Positions 42,775-52,575 of a DNA stretch of 64,000 nt are shown in pieces. Within the stretch, counting starts at the first letter, position 1. Each line of letters opens with the position of its first letter. The stretch is from an alpha proteobacterium BAL199 (GTDB lineage: Bacteria; Pseudomonadota; Alphaproteobacteria; Thalassobaculales; Thalassobaculaceae), in NCBI GenBank assembly GCA_000171835.1, contig ABHC01000013.1, positions 1 through 64,000 of the forward strand, given 5' to 3'. The translations under genes and the position numbers were made by a program. Below the pieces are notes generated by a model, which ran no database searches, was not told the DNA's origin, and saw only the letters and a program-made list of their open reading frames with translations.

Positions 42775-44534
42775 GACGACACTCGGCTGGCGATGGGGGT
42801 GGACTCCTGACTGGCCGCAATCTGCGGTTTGGTCTGCGCCGGCACGGGCCCGACGACCTCATCGCGCGCCGCAAATTTGTGAACCACTCCGTCGCGCAAG
42901 ATCAGAACCTTGTCCACGTGCTGCAGCACGTTGATGCGGTGAGCAATTAGAACCACCGTGCACCCACGGGCCTTGAGGGCGTGCAACGTGTCCTTCAACG
43001 CCTCCTCGCCCTGGCTGTCCAGGTTGGAGTTCGGCTCGTCCAGAACCACGAACAGCGGGTCGCCGTAGAGTGCGCGGGCCAATCCGATCCGCTGACGCTG
43101 ACCGCCCGACATGATCGCACCAGCGTCGCCAACAGGCGTATCGTATTCCTTGGGAAGGCGCTGGATGATCTCATGCAACCCGGCGAGTTCGGCCGCCTTG
43201 ATGATGGCCTGCGGGCTGGCGTTCGGCTCCAGCCGGCAGATGTTCTCGCGCACGGAGCCATCAAACAGTGCGACTGTCTGTGGCAGATAGCCAAGATAAC
43301 GACCCAGGTCTTCCGATGGCCAAGCGTAGACATCCGTGCCATCGAGTCGAATGTGACCATGGGTCGGCGCGTCGATACCAACCATCAGGGTTGCCAATGT
43401 GGTCTTCCCCGCGCCGGACGGCCCGATTACCCCGATGATCTCACCTGCCTCGATTTCGAGACTGACGTTGGACAGGATCGGGCGATCAACGCCCGGCACC
43501 GTATAGGTGACATTCTCGATCGAGATATGACCCTTGGGCCTCGGCGGCACGACGCTTAGACGAGGTCGCTCGATCATCGAGCCCAGGATCTCGTCCATTT
43601 CTTTGTAGGAGTTCAAGGCTTCCAGCATGCTGCGGTAGCTGCCAATCATGGACTCAAGCGGCATCAACGCCCGCCCGACCAGGATGACCGATGCCATCAT
43701 CACGCCCGGACTCATCGTGCTGCCCGGTTGGATCATCTGGTACGCCGCAGACGTCATGATGGTGATCTGGATCACCATACGGGTCCATTTGGAGGCCGCA
43801 TTAATAAGCGCCGACCGGCGAGAAGCGATCGATTGGTGATAGATCGATTCCTCGGCCCCCTCAGACCAGCTCCGAACGATGGTCGGCGTCATTCCCATGG
43901 CCTCAACGACGTCGGCGTTGCGCGCGGCGGCCGAGGCGCGCTTGTAGGACGGCGCCATTGCCCTCTGTGCCCGCATCAGCGCCCCGCGTGACGCACGGTC
44001 GTTCAGGAAGGCGAACATGAACAGAGCGGCCGCTCCGACGATCGAGATCAAGCCGACCGTGGGGTTCATGATGAACAGGACTCCCATGAATACCGGAATC
44101 CACGGAATATCCATGATGGCGTAGATCGAGTTGCTCGTCAGAAAGCCCTTGAGTTGGTTGAACTGCTGCAAGATCGCCCCGCCACGTGTGTTGCCGCGCT
44201 TCACCGAATGAGCCAACGATGCATGCAACAGCCGTGCTGACAGGTTGCGATCGAGATAATTTCCAATTTCGATCAGAACCGCCGACCGAGCGACATCGAC
44301 CGCGCCTTGAATGGCCAACGCAAACAGCGCCATGGCGAACAGCATGCCAAGCGTCGCCATGCTGTAGCTGCTGAGCACTTTGTCGAAGACCGCGAACATG
44401 TAGATCGGCAGGGTCAAAATAAACAGGTTGACCGCGAAGCTGAAGACGGCGACCGCGCCGAACGCGGTACGGCAGCGCTTGAACGCATCCTTCAGCGCAT
44501 CTTTGGCTTCGACACGGCGGTCTGAGTCGGTCAT
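42771..44534 (-). CDS. type I secretion ABC transporter (PrtD/RsaD-like)
   Basis: 587 aa from ATG 44534 (AGGTG upstream). Six-helix membrane domain (residues ~20-310) without the C39 peptidase or CLD domain, then the ATPase: Walker A GPSGAGKTTLA, signature MSGGQRQRIGLARAL and Walker B LFVVLDEPNSNLD. This form exports RTX proteins with C-terminal uncleaved signals. The two RTX proteins encoded at 20.7 and 52.6 kb are natural cargo candidates. First gene of the minus-strand 23-kb unit; a 168-bp intergenic gap separates it from the divergent GT8-like gene. Confidence 0.95.
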   Translation of the reverse strand: MTDSDRRVEAKDALKDAFKRCRTAFGAVAVFSFAVNLFILTLPIYMFAVFDKVLSSYSMATLGMLFAMALFALAIQGAVDVARSAVLIEIGNYLDRNLSARLLHASLAHSVKRGNTRGGAILQQFNQLKGFLTSNSIYAIMDIPWIPVFMGVLFIMNPTVGLISIVGAAALFMFAFLNDRASRGALMRAQRAMAPSYKRASAAARNADVVEAMGMTPTIVRSWSEGAEESIYHQSIASRRSALINAASKWTRMVIQITIMTSAAYQMIQPGSTMSPGVMMASVILVGRALMPLESMIGSYRSMLEALNSYKEMDEILGSMIERPRLSVVPPRPKGHISIENVTYTVPGVDRPILSNVSLEIEAGEIIGVIGPSGAGKTTLATLMVGIDAPTHGHIRLDGTDVYAWPSEDLGRYLGYLPQTVALFDGSVRENICRLEPNASPQAIIKAAELAGLHEIIQRLPKEYDTPVGDAGAIMSGGQRQRIGLARALYGDPLFVVLDEPNSNLDSQGEEALKDTLHALKARGCTVVLIAHRINVLQHVDKVLILRDGVVHKFAARDEVVGPVPAQTKPQIAASQESTPIASRVSS

Positions 44535-44702
44535 CAAAGCACCTGCCTTACAGAGTCTGCGCCTGTGTATTCAGCACCAATTTGCCATACTACCTTGCCC
44601 CACTCGGACACGCACGCATCCGTCCGGCGGCATTTGACCGCACAGCAACGATCCGTTAAAGCGGGCGCGCGCCGTGCCGCCGCCGCATTACGAGTATCTG
44701 TC

Positions 44703-45431
44703 ATGATGAATGCTGAACCGATCGGGTCGCCGTTTCGTGTGTTCGTCGGCTACGACAGCCGGGAAGATGTGGCATTTCGCGTCTGCGAATCGTCGTTGCG
44801 TCATCGATCCTCGATCGCGTTGGACATCCGGCCGATCGTACAGTCGGAGATGCGGTCCCGAGGCCTGTATTGGCGTTCAAAGGATCCGCTCGCGTCCACA
44901 GAGTTCACATACTCGCGGTTTCTTACACCCTACCTTGCGGGCTATCAAGGGTGGGCTCTGTTCTGCGATTGTGACTTCCTATGGCTGTCGGACATAGCCG
45001 AACTGGTGGCGCTTGCCGATCCCGCCACGGCCGTGATGTGTGTACACCACGATCATCAGCCGACAGAGGCCACCAAAATGGACGGCGCCGTTCAGACGAC
45101 CTACCCGAGGAAAAACTGGTCCAGCCTGATGCTGTTCAACTGCGGCCACCCGATGACCCGCAGCCTGACACCTGAGACGGTCAACACCGCGACTGGCGCG
45201 CATCTCCACCGAATGCAGTGGGCCGACGATGCGCAGATCGGCGCTCTGCCGCCGTCCTGGAATTGGCTGGAAGGCAGCATGGCCAAGCCTGAGTCCGGCA
45301 CGCCCGACGCAATTCACTTCACCCGAGGCGGGCCATGGTTCGACGGCTGGCAGGATGTCGACTACGGCGATGTCTGGCGGCACGAACGGGCTCGTTTGCC
45401 GGAAACGCAAAACGTATCAATACAGGTTTGA
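44703..45431 (+). CDS. GT8-like glycosyltransferase
   Basis: 242 aa from ATG 44703 (ATG 44706 also possible). FRVFVGYDSREDVAFRVCESSLRHR at the start and WALFCDCDFLW with a DxD metal motif are typical of GT-A enzymes near GT8; KNWSSLMLFNCGHP, AQIGALPPSWNWL and IHFTRGGPWF complete the pattern. Probably adds a hexose or galactofuranose-type unit. Upstream of, and same strand as, the UDP-galactopyranose mutase gene (49 bp apart). Confidence 0.82.
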   Translation: MMNAEPIGSPFRVFVGYDSREDVAFRVCESSLRHRSSIALDIRPIVQSEMRSRGLYWRSKDPLASTEFTYSRFLTPYLAGYQGWALFCDCDFLWLSDIAELVALADPATAVMCVHHDHQPTEATKMDGAVQTTYPRKNWSSLMLFNCGHPMTRSLTPETVNTATGAHLHRMQWADDAQIGALPPSWNWLEGSMAKPESGTPDAIHFTRGGPWFDGWQDVDYGDVWRHERARLPETQNVSIQV

Positions 45432-45480
45432 GTGACGAGGCCGCCGACAACGATCCGTTAGTACGGCAAGGAGAGACCGG

Positions 45481-46713
45481 ATGAAGAAGGCATTGATCAT
45501 CGGCGGCGGGTTCGCCGGTTGCGCCGCAGCGCACCAGATCGAGTTGATTGGTGGTTGGGATGTGACTCTGGTAGAGCGCGCCCCGTTCCTCGGTGGCGGC
45601 GTAAAGACGCATTGGCGCGGCGGGCACCCGTTTACCTTCGGTCCGCGGCACTTCCTGACACCAATGCCGGAACTGTTCGATTATCTGAACGCCATTGTGC
45701 CAATGCGCAAGCTAGACCATGAGTTCATCACGCACGTCGAACCGGATCGTAATTTCTACACGTTCCCGATCCACAAGGACGACATCCCGCGGATGCCGGA
45801 CCGCGAAGCGATCGAAAAGGAGCTTGCTGAATCGCAGGAGATCCGCGGTTGGACCGCAGCCAAGAACTTCGAGGAGTACTGGATCTCCTCGGTCGGCCCA
45901 ACGCTCTACGGCAAGATGGTCGACAAGTACTCCCGCAAGATGTGGCAGGTCGCCAGCAACACGATGCTCGACGACTTCGGCTGGTCGCCGAAGGGTGTTG
46001 CGATCAAGGAAGGTCCGCGCGAAGGCTGGGATACGGCGATTTCGGCCTACCCACTGGCACCGGACGGCTACGACCGCTACTTCGACGTCGCAACCGCAGG
46101 CACGACGGTCAAGCTGGGAACCGAGATCGAGGCATTCGACATCCCGAACAAGCGGGTGCAAATCGCCGGCGAATGGCACGCCTACGACGTTATCGTGAAC
46201 ACCGTCTCACCCGACATGCTGTTGAACTATGCCTACGGCGAACTGCCGTATGTCGGCCGTGAGTTCATCACGATCATCCTGCCGGTGGAGCACGCCTTTC
46301 CGGAGAAGGTCTACTTCACCTACTACGCCGGCGACGAGCCCTACACTCGGATCGTCGAGTACAAGAAGTTCACCCAGCACAAGTCGCCCTCAACCCTGCT
46401 CGGCATCGAGATCCCCAGCCACAAAAACAAGCTTTACCCGATGCCGATCAAGAAGGAGATCGCACGGGCATACCAGTACTTCGACGCCATGCCCGACGGA
46501 GTGATCTCAATGGGGCGTGCCGGCAGCTACAAGTACATCGACATCGACGACATCGTCTGGCAGGCAATGAAAATGGCGGAAGAACTCAAGCAGGGCGGGT
46601 TTTCGCACCCAGTGCCGGTCTACGGAGCCGATCAGGCAGCGCCGAACCTTCTGACCCAGAAAATGGTCGATGCGAACATCGTGCCCGGCGGATCGGCAAC
46701 CGGAGCCCAGTAG
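45481..46713 (+). CDS. glf: UDP-galactopyranose mutase-like flavoprotein
   Basis: 410 aa, AAGGAGAGACCGG before ATG 45481. FAD-binding IIGGGFAGCAAAHQI at residues 5-19, then GGVKTHWRGGHPFTFGPRHFLTP, KMVDKYSRKMWQ and the C-terminal FAD contact GRAGSYKYIDIDD. These are the marks of UDP-galactopyranose mutases, which make UDP-galactofuranose, although the family also includes amino-oxidase-like members, so the substrate is not certain. The gene is convergent with the TPR fusion at 46738. Confidence 0.82.
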   Translation: MKKALIIGGGFAGCAAAHQIELIGGWDVTLVERAPFLGGGVKTHWRGGHPFTFGPRHFLTPMPELFDYLNAIVPMRKLDHEFITHVEPDRNFYTFPIHKDDIPRMPDREAIEKELAESQEIRGWTAAKNFEEYWISSVGPTLYGKMVDKYSRKMWQVASNTMLDDFGWSPKGVAIKEGPREGWDTAISAYPLAPDGYDRYFDVATAGTTVKLGTEIEAFDIPNKRVQIAGEWHAYDVIVNTVSPDMLLNYAYGELPYVGREFITIILPVEHAFPEKVYFTYYAGDEPYTRIVEYKKFTQHKSPSTLLGIEIPSHKNKLYPMPIKKEIARAYQYFDAMPDGVISMGRAGSYKYIDIDDIVWQAMKMAEELKQGGFSHPVPVYGADQAAPNLLTQKMVDANIVPGGSATGAQ

Positions 46714-46737
46714 CTCGTTTGCGGTGCGGGTCGATCG

Positions 46738-48870
46738 TTACGGCCCGCGCCGCACCCAGTTCGCCACCGTGCTCATGGGCGACGCCCAGTTGTCGGGCTG
46801 TGTCTGCCAAGCGCAGCGAGCCGTGGGCAGCCATCGGGTGGTTTCAGCCCCCCGTGCGTACCGCCAGTCATCCTGGACGATCCGCGTCACCACGTGGACC
46901 GGTTTGCCGAGCCCATGCGCCATGGCGACCGTGGAATTGGCGACCGACACGATCGTGTCCATGGCTGCAACCTGGGCGGACCACCCATTGATGTTCTCAT
47001 AGGCGTTGATCTCGGGATCCGCAATCAACTCCACGCCAAAGCGCTCCCGCACCAGGCGGGCGTCGTCACTGACGTCGCCATACTGAAGGGACACGAAAAT
47101 GGCATCCTCCAGCGCGAAAACTGGCTCCCAGGCGTCCAACGGAACCTCAAACGAACGGACCTGCACCGGCTTTACGCTGCGCCATGACAGTCCGACGACC
47201 CGCTTGCCCCGACCGTCTGCGGCGTACCGTTTCCTTAGTCGAGCCGTCTGCTCGGGATCGGCACGCAGATATCCGGTCGGCACTGGTCTCGACCCCGCGT
47301 CGAACGGCAGCATGAGCCCGCCGAGTGACGCCTGCAGTTCACAAGCGGCAATCGCTTCCTCCGTTCCAGGTTCACCACGCCCACGAACATCGATGTTCGG
47401 GAACGAGCGCGCCATGGTTTTCACCAAGCTGCCCGCCAATTCGAGCACGACATGCCCGACGCGCTCAGCGGCCCAGGACAGATAGCTGGCAAACCACAAT
47501 TCATCACCGATTCCCTGCTCTCCCCACACCGCCAGCGTCGCGTCCGGTCGGCGCTCACCCTGCCACACCGGCATCGCCAGAGTCGGTTCACTCCCTAGTC
47601 GCCGCGACGATGAGAAACTGGGCACCTGCCAGCGGACTTCGTAGCGACGCAACCCGTCGGACGCGTCACCATCACCCAGCTCAAGCATAGCGCGGGTAAA
47701 TCTAAACATCGGGCGATCGTCCAGCTCGATCGCCTGATCGAACAACGATCGGGACTCATGCAACCGGCTCTGGTGACGACGAATGACCGCGAGGTTGTAG
47801 TAAGCGTCGGGGACGGACGGTCCCGCCAGCAGTGAGAAACGTCCGAGCCGACCGGCTGACGGCAGATCACAAGCCTGGAACGCCAGGGTGCTGAGGTTCA
47901 TGTACCCAGAAGCGACTTCAGGCTGTCGCACCATTGCTTCCCGCAGGATCGTCTTGGCTTCGCCCAGCGCATTGACCTTCACCAGGCTGGCGCCGAAATT
48001 CGCGAGGCACTCCGATCGCCGGCTCGGATCGGCGACCAGGCTTCGCCGGTGCATACGGACCGATTCTCCGAACCGTTCAGCCCTGACGAGTTCCGCTCCC
48101 AGAGCGCCCAGGCAATGGAATGAATCTGGGGTCACCAGAACGGCGCGGCGGCCTTCGCGAACCGATGCCTCGTAGTCATCGGCTCGACGATACTGGATCG
48201 CCAGCATTGTACGCACCTTGGCATCCAACGGCAGACGTGCCGCGAGCTGTCTCAAGACGGACATGGCTTCGGCATTGCGGTGGGTGCTGCCAAAGATGTG
48301 AGCGACCATCAGAAGCAATTCCGACGACCGAGCGTCTACGGGTACCGGAAGCCTGTCGGCAACCGCCGCCGCTTCGTGCTTCTGGCCTGCCCCCGTGAGA
48401 TGCGCGAGTAGCTCCAGCCATAGCTCATTGGAGTGTGGATTGGACACTGCGGCGCGCGCATACCAGCGACGGACATCCCGGCTGACAGTGCCCTGTGGGA
48501 ACAACTTCGCGAACACCGCGGTCGTTGAGGCACTGCCAGGAGAAATCAGCAACGACTGACGAAGCAGCCGCACTGCAGTCCTGGTTTCCCCGCGTTCTTC
48601 CGCAAGAACCCCGAGATTTTTAGCAATCAAGGCGTCACCGACGGCTGCAGCAGCGGCCGCCTGCTCGATCCATGAGCGTCGGGAGTACTGGCCCTTCGAG
48701 GCCGCCGCCAAGTTGACGTAGGGAGCAGCAGTACCCGGGGCCGTCACTATCGCGAGCCGCCAACCGTGGATGGCATCCTTGGTTCGGCCGGCCCCCCAAG
48801 CCGCGCGTGCTGCAGCGAGCAGCGCGGCGGCATCCAGAGCTTGGTCGTGCAGGATTACCGTACCGATCAT
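46738..48870 (-). CDS. TPR-GT9-like glycosyltransferase fusion (copy 3)
   Basis: 710 aa; ATGA overlap with the upstream oxidoreductase gene. Long helical TPR section (residues ~1-400: AWGAGRTKDAIHGWRLAI, KNLGVLAEERGETRTAVRLLRQSL, SECLANFGASLVKVNALGEAKTILREAM). C-terminal GT9-like part with LAVWGEQGIGDELWFASYL, VVGLSWRSVKPV and IVSVANSTVAMAHGLGKPVHVV, ending TRWLPTARCAWQ. The GT end is the most diverged of the five copies. Confidence 0.78.
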   Translation of the reverse strand: MIGTVILHDQALDAAALLAAARAAWGAGRTKDAIHGWRLAIVTAPGTAAPYVNLAAASKGQYSRRSWIEQAAAAAAVGDALIAKNLGVLAEERGETRTAVRLLRQSLLISPGSASTTAVFAKLFPQGTVSRDVRRWYARAAVSNPHSNELWLELLAHLTGAGQKHEAAAVADRLPVPVDARSSELLLMVAHIFGSTHRNAEAMSVLRQLAARLPLDAKVRTMLAIQYRRADDYEASVREGRRAVLVTPDSFHCLGALGAELVRAERFGESVRMHRRSLVADPSRRSECLANFGASLVKVNALGEAKTILREAMVRQPEVASGYMNLSTLAFQACDLPSAGRLGRFSLLAGPSVPDAYYNLAVIRRHQSRLHESRSLFDQAIELDDRPMFRFTRAMLELGDGDASDGLRRYEVRWQVPSFSSSRRLGSEPTLAMPVWQGERRPDATLAVWGEQGIGDELWFASYLSWAAERVGHVVLELAGSLVKTMARSFPNIDVRGRGEPGTEEAIAACELQASLGGLMLPFDAGSRPVPTGYLRADPEQTARLRKRYAADGRGKRVVGLSWRSVKPVQVRSFEVPLDAWEPVFALEDAIFVSLQYGDVSDDARLVRERFGVELIADPEINAYENINGWSAQVAAMDTIVSVANSTVAMAHGLGKPVHVVTRIVQDDWRYARGAETTRWLPTARCAWQTQPDNWASPMSTVANWVRRGP

Positions 48871-49961
48871 TGCCCCGACGTTGCGTCTTCGTTCGGGATG
48901 CCTAGCTTGTTCGACGTTGGATGATCATCCAGCCGGACCCATCCACCAGTCTCCATACTGGCGTAGAGTGCATGAACAAGCCGAAGCGACGTCAGCGCTT
49001 CATCAACATCGATCGGTGGCGGTGTTCCGTTCTCCAAGGCGTCCAGCACCTCTCCGAGCAATGGGCCATGTCCCAGGCCATAGCTGGTGGGCACATCCTG
49101 GCTGAAGGTCTCGGCCGCTCGTTCGTCTCCCTGCCGTGGCTCGACCGGGCGCCAAAACTCAATTCGATTCAGAGCGTGCCCGCCGATCTTGGCCATCGCC
49201 TGCTCACCGACGAGATGGAGCGACGCCTCAAAATCCTCGTCACGAGCAGACGTCGTTGCTTCGATTGTGCCCAGCGCGCCCGACTTGAAACGAACAAGGC
49301 CAATCGCGGTGTCTTCGGCCTCCAGACGATTCAGCACGGCCGCACCGGCGGCGCATACCGCTTCAATCGGACCGCCCAACCACTGCAGAGCATCCAGATG
49401 ATGAATTGCCTGCTGCGCCAGTACGCCGCCATCCATCGACCATCGACCGTGCCAGGGGTCATCGTAGTAGTCCTGATGGCGAGACCAATGTACGCGGACC
49501 CCGGCAGTCACGAGCCGGCCGATCCGGCCTTCGCTCACCATCTCCCGGACAAACCGCATGGCCGGATTGTAGCGGTTCTGCTTGATGACGGCGCACATGA
49601 CGCCCTTGGCCGCCGCCGCATCACGGACCCGCTCGGCGTCCTCGGGCCTGAGCGCAACCGGTTTCTCGACAACAACATTGATTCCGGCTTCGATCAGTTC
49701 GAGGGCATGCCGCGCATGATGACCCGACTCGGTCAAGATGCAGACTAGGTCCGGGCGCTCTGCGATCAGCGCGGGAATGCTGTGAACCGGCTTCCCTCCG
49801 ACGGCGTCGGTGAAGGCCATCGCCTTGCCGGGATCGAGATCGGCAGCGGCGACGACCTCCACCCGATCGGACAGCTCCACGCCTAGTACTTCACGATAGC
49901 GCGCGGACACCCGTCCACACCCGAGGACCCCGATTCGCCATTTGCGCCGCGACACGGTCAT
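48867..49961 (-). CDS. Gfo/Idh/MocA-family oxidoreductase (WbpB-like)
   Basis: 364 aa. IGVLGCGRVSARY for NAD, VVVEKPVALRPED for the catalytic-type Lys, then IKQNRYNPAMRFVREMV and MDGGVLAQQAIHHLDALQWL, the H..D/Y pattern of this family. The closest known roles are 3-dehydrogenases of UDP-N-acetylglucosaminuronic acid (WbpB) in surface-sugar synthesis, consistent with the TviB/WbpA-like enzyme at 21.5 kb; this pairing is inference. A 93-bp gap separates it from the TPR fusion upstream. Confidence 0.85.
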   Translation of the reverse strand: MTVSRRKWRIGVLGCGRVSARYREVLGVELSDRVEVVAAADLDPGKAMAFTDAVGGKPVHSIPALIAERPDLVCILTESGHHARHALELIEAGINVVVEKPVALRPEDAERVRDAAAAKGVMCAVIKQNRYNPAMRFVREMVSEGRIGRLVTAGVRVHWSRHQDYYDDPWHGRWSMDGGVLAQQAIHHLDALQWLGGPIEAVCAAGAAVLNRLEAEDTAIGLVRFKSGALGTIEATTSARDEDFEASLHLVGEQAMAKIGGHALNRIEFWRPVEPRQGDERAAETFSQDVPTSYGLGHGPLLGEVLDALENGTPPPIDVDEALTSLRLVHALYASMETGGWVRLDDHPTSNKLGIPNEDATSGQ

Positions 49962-50054
49962 AGAATGCTCCCTTGCTTAAGTCCGTGCCTTGATAAGCCT
50001 GACAGCAAGTTCGTCAACACTGTCGTACACCGGTCAAGTCAGTGACGGTGCCGG

Positions 50055-52481
50055 CTATTTCAACAGGAATGACGACAATCGGGTCCGCAAATCGGTCACG
50101 ACGGCGTCCCAGCGTTCAGACGGATCCCGGAAGAACAGACGCATGCTCGGCGCCCAGGGCACGAAGGGGGTTCCAAACTGCTGCCAGATCACGCGCTCGC
50201 GTGACGACCGGAACACGTAGGCTGGACATCCGACAGCACCAGCCATCCAAGCCAGCGAGATCATCGGCGTAACAGCGGCGTCGCTGACCTGAAGCAGCGC
50301 CAGTACATCTTCGAGATCATTGGTGAGATCGACGCCCTCAGGCGTTACAAACTCGAAGCCATGTTGCTGGCCGAGTTCGTAGAGGCGCTCTTTCTCTTCG
50401 TCCGTCGACGAGTACTGGAGATTGACCGCGACCGTACCGGGCGGAATCGCCGCCGCAAGTTCCTCCACGGACAGGTATTGCTGGTTCCGATTCCGATTCC
50501 TCAACTTGCTACGCCAAGACAAAGCGAGGCGCGGCTGACCCGGAAACCGTTCGTTCAACCAGCGATGCCAACGCTCCAACCGCTCCGGTTCGAGCGTCAA
50601 TCGTGCCGGGAAACGCTCGCCGCGCCGCTCCGTCCAGTCCCAATTGGCCCGAATCAGAAATTTGATCTCCGGCACATAGTACTGTGGCACGTGCAGCATC
50701 GGAATCTTGTACTGGAGGTTCGGGTCTCTCGTGTTCGGGTGACCATTTTCCGTACGAGGCAGGAACTCGATGCCCTCATAGGTCCGGCTCAACAAATTTA
50801 CGAGACGAGGATCACAATCCACCACCAATCGCTGCGTGTCTCGCCGTAAAAACGGCAAGTACCACGACAGCATCACCTCGTCGCCCATGCCCTGTTCCAT
50901 GTACGCCAGAAGGTGAGCGTCATGGTGATCCTTTGGGCCACGCCAGATGGGCATTCGGAAATTTCGTCTTGGCGACGGGAAGCCCGGGGTCGCCCAACGT
51001 GCTTCGAGACGATTGAACCCAGTCTCCAACTCGCCGATCATGATCATCGACATGCCGGAATTGAAGCGCGAAGAGGCCTCCATGTCCTTGTCGTTAGCGG
51101 CCTTCGCCAGGATCTCCGCTCGCTGAAACGCGTTAATGGCTGTGCCGTAGTCGCCGAGGGTTCGAACGTAGGTGCCGTAGTTCAGCCAACAGGTTGCCCG
51201 GGTGGGACGCGGTGCGATCGCCCAGCGCACATAGCGAAGAGCCGCAATCACGTCGTCGATATGAGTATAGACCATGCTCATCAAGTTGCTGGCCCGCTGA
51301 TAGTCGGGCTTCAGGACCAGCGCGATTCGCAGTTCTCGCAGGGCGTCGGCAGTGCGCTCCTGTTCGTCCAGGAACAGCCCATAATTGTAGTGCAGTGCGT
51401 GATAGGATGGAAACTGTCGGACAATTCTGGGCCAAAGAGCCGACGCCAACTCGAACGCTTCGATATTCTTGTAAAGTCCGGCAAGAGCATCCCAGATTCT
51501 CGGATCTGCAGGCCCGGCGACCAACACGGAATCGACCCAGGCATGAGCCCGGTCGACTACGGCGACCTTGTCGGAATGAAGTTCATTGAACCGACAGAAC
51601 AGATCGCAGATGCGATGAATTAACCCGAGATGGTTTCGAGCGTGCTGGAGCAAAAGAGTATTCGCCGCAATCCCGTGGTTCGGCCATTTTACCTTGTGGG
51701 TCAGTTCGCCTGCGCGGGACAACCGCCGCAGATCTCCGGGTGACAAACAGTACGCCTGCCAGACCCACGCGGCCTGCCTGACCGGTTGTTGGCGCAGCCC
51801 AAGATCGCCCTCGATCGAGTCGATCGCCTCGGCGGATTTCGGGTTCAAGACAAGAAGGCGCCGGGCTGCATCGTACCGATGTCGGTCCTCGGGCCCTGCA
51901 ATTGCCAACAGATCCTGTAGAGCGGGTTCCAGGAAACGACCCGGGTTCGAAGCGGCCCGCAGAAGGAAAACCATGGCACGGTCGCGGACCGACGGTTGGT
52001 TGGGCGCAAGAGCGGAAAGACGGTTGCCGATCTTGTAGGCCATATCCGGGTCGAGGCGACCGGCATCTCCGTCCCGCAGAACCTCGAGCGCCTGCGCGGG
52101 CTGCCCCGTCGACAGGTGCAGAAGCGCCGCCAACGCCCGAGGCCGTGGATCTTCAGGGAACAGCGTTGCAGCGCGACTGGTGGTGGCAAGTGCAGCTCGG
52201 GCGTGGCCAGCCAGTTCCTCAGCCCGGGCCAGGTTCAACAGCGCACGCGGATCGGAATGATGCTCGGCATGGCTTGCCCTGGAAAAATACCGGACGGCAT
52301 CTCGAACCTCGTCCGCCCGGACAGAGATTTGCCCAGCCAAGGTCAGCGCGGAAGTCGACGCCGGATCCTCGGCCAGCACTCGCCGTACACAATGCCGCGC
52401 TCCGGTCAGGTTCCCGGATTGCACCAGCAACTGCGCCCGGGAGAGTGGGCCGGGCAACGACGCCTGCTTGATCGATTCCAT
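50055..52481 (-). CDS. TPR-GT9-like glycosyltransferase fusion (copy 4)
   Basis: 808 aa from ATG 52481; the frame stays open further upstream through the poly-A of the RTX terminator but that part is not credible. TPR repeats cover residues ~15-470 (LLVQSGNLTGARHCVRRVLAEDP; HALHYNYGLFLDEQERTADALRELRIAL). The C-terminal part has AYMEQGMGDEVMLSWYLPFL, LALSWRSKLRNRNRN and AVTPMISLAWMAGAVGCPAYVF, ending PWAPSMRLFF. Longest of the five fusions. It starts 33 bp downstream of the RTX terminator. Confidence 0.8.
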   Translation of the reverse strand: MESIKQASLPGPLSRAQLLVQSGNLTGARHCVRRVLAEDPASTSALTLAGQISVRADEVRDAVRYFSRASHAEHHSDPRALLNLARAEELAGHARAALATTSRAATLFPEDPRPRALAALLHLSTGQPAQALEVLRDGDAGRLDPDMAYKIGNRLSALAPNQPSVRDRAMVFLLRAASNPGRFLEPALQDLLAIAGPEDRHRYDAARRLLVLNPKSAEAIDSIEGDLGLRQQPVRQAAWVWQAYCLSPGDLRRLSRAGELTHKVKWPNHGIAANTLLLQHARNHLGLIHRICDLFCRFNELHSDKVAVVDRAHAWVDSVLVAGPADPRIWDALAGLYKNIEAFELASALWPRIVRQFPSYHALHYNYGLFLDEQERTADALRELRIALVLKPDYQRASNLMSMVYTHIDDVIAALRYVRWAIAPRPTRATCWLNYGTYVRTLGDYGTAINAFQRAEILAKAANDKDMEASSRFNSGMSMIMIGELETGFNRLEARWATPGFPSPRRNFRMPIWRGPKDHHDAHLLAYMEQGMGDEVMLSWYLPFLRRDTQRLVVDCDPRLVNLLSRTYEGIEFLPRTENGHPNTRDPNLQYKIPMLHVPQYYVPEIKFLIRANWDWTERRGERFPARLTLEPERLERWHRWLNERFPGQPRLALSWRSKLRNRNRNQQYLSVEELAAAIPPGTVAVNLQYSSTDEEKERLYELGQQHGFEFVTPEGVDLTNDLEDVLALLQVSDAAVTPMISLAWMAGAVGCPAYVFRSSRERVIWQQFGTPFVPWAPSMRLFFRDPSERWDAVVTDLRTRLSSFLLK

Positions 52482-52514
52482 TGAGACTCGGTACCGAAGG
52501 GTCAGCGAATGGCG

Positions 52515-52549
52515 AAAAAAAAAAAAGGGGGGCGCTAAATGAGCGCCCC
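52515..52549 (-). terminator. strong Rho-independent terminator of the RTX gene
   Basis: On the minus strand an 8-bp perfect GC stem (GGGGCGCT / AGCGCCCC, 52529-52549) with a 5-nt loop is followed by CC and twelve T residues (52515-52526). It begins 27 bp after the RTX stop codon and is the strongest terminator in the window, as expected for a highly expressed surface protein gene. Confidence 0.9.
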
Positions 52550-52575
52550 TCCTCGATATTAACAGACGTTCGAGA

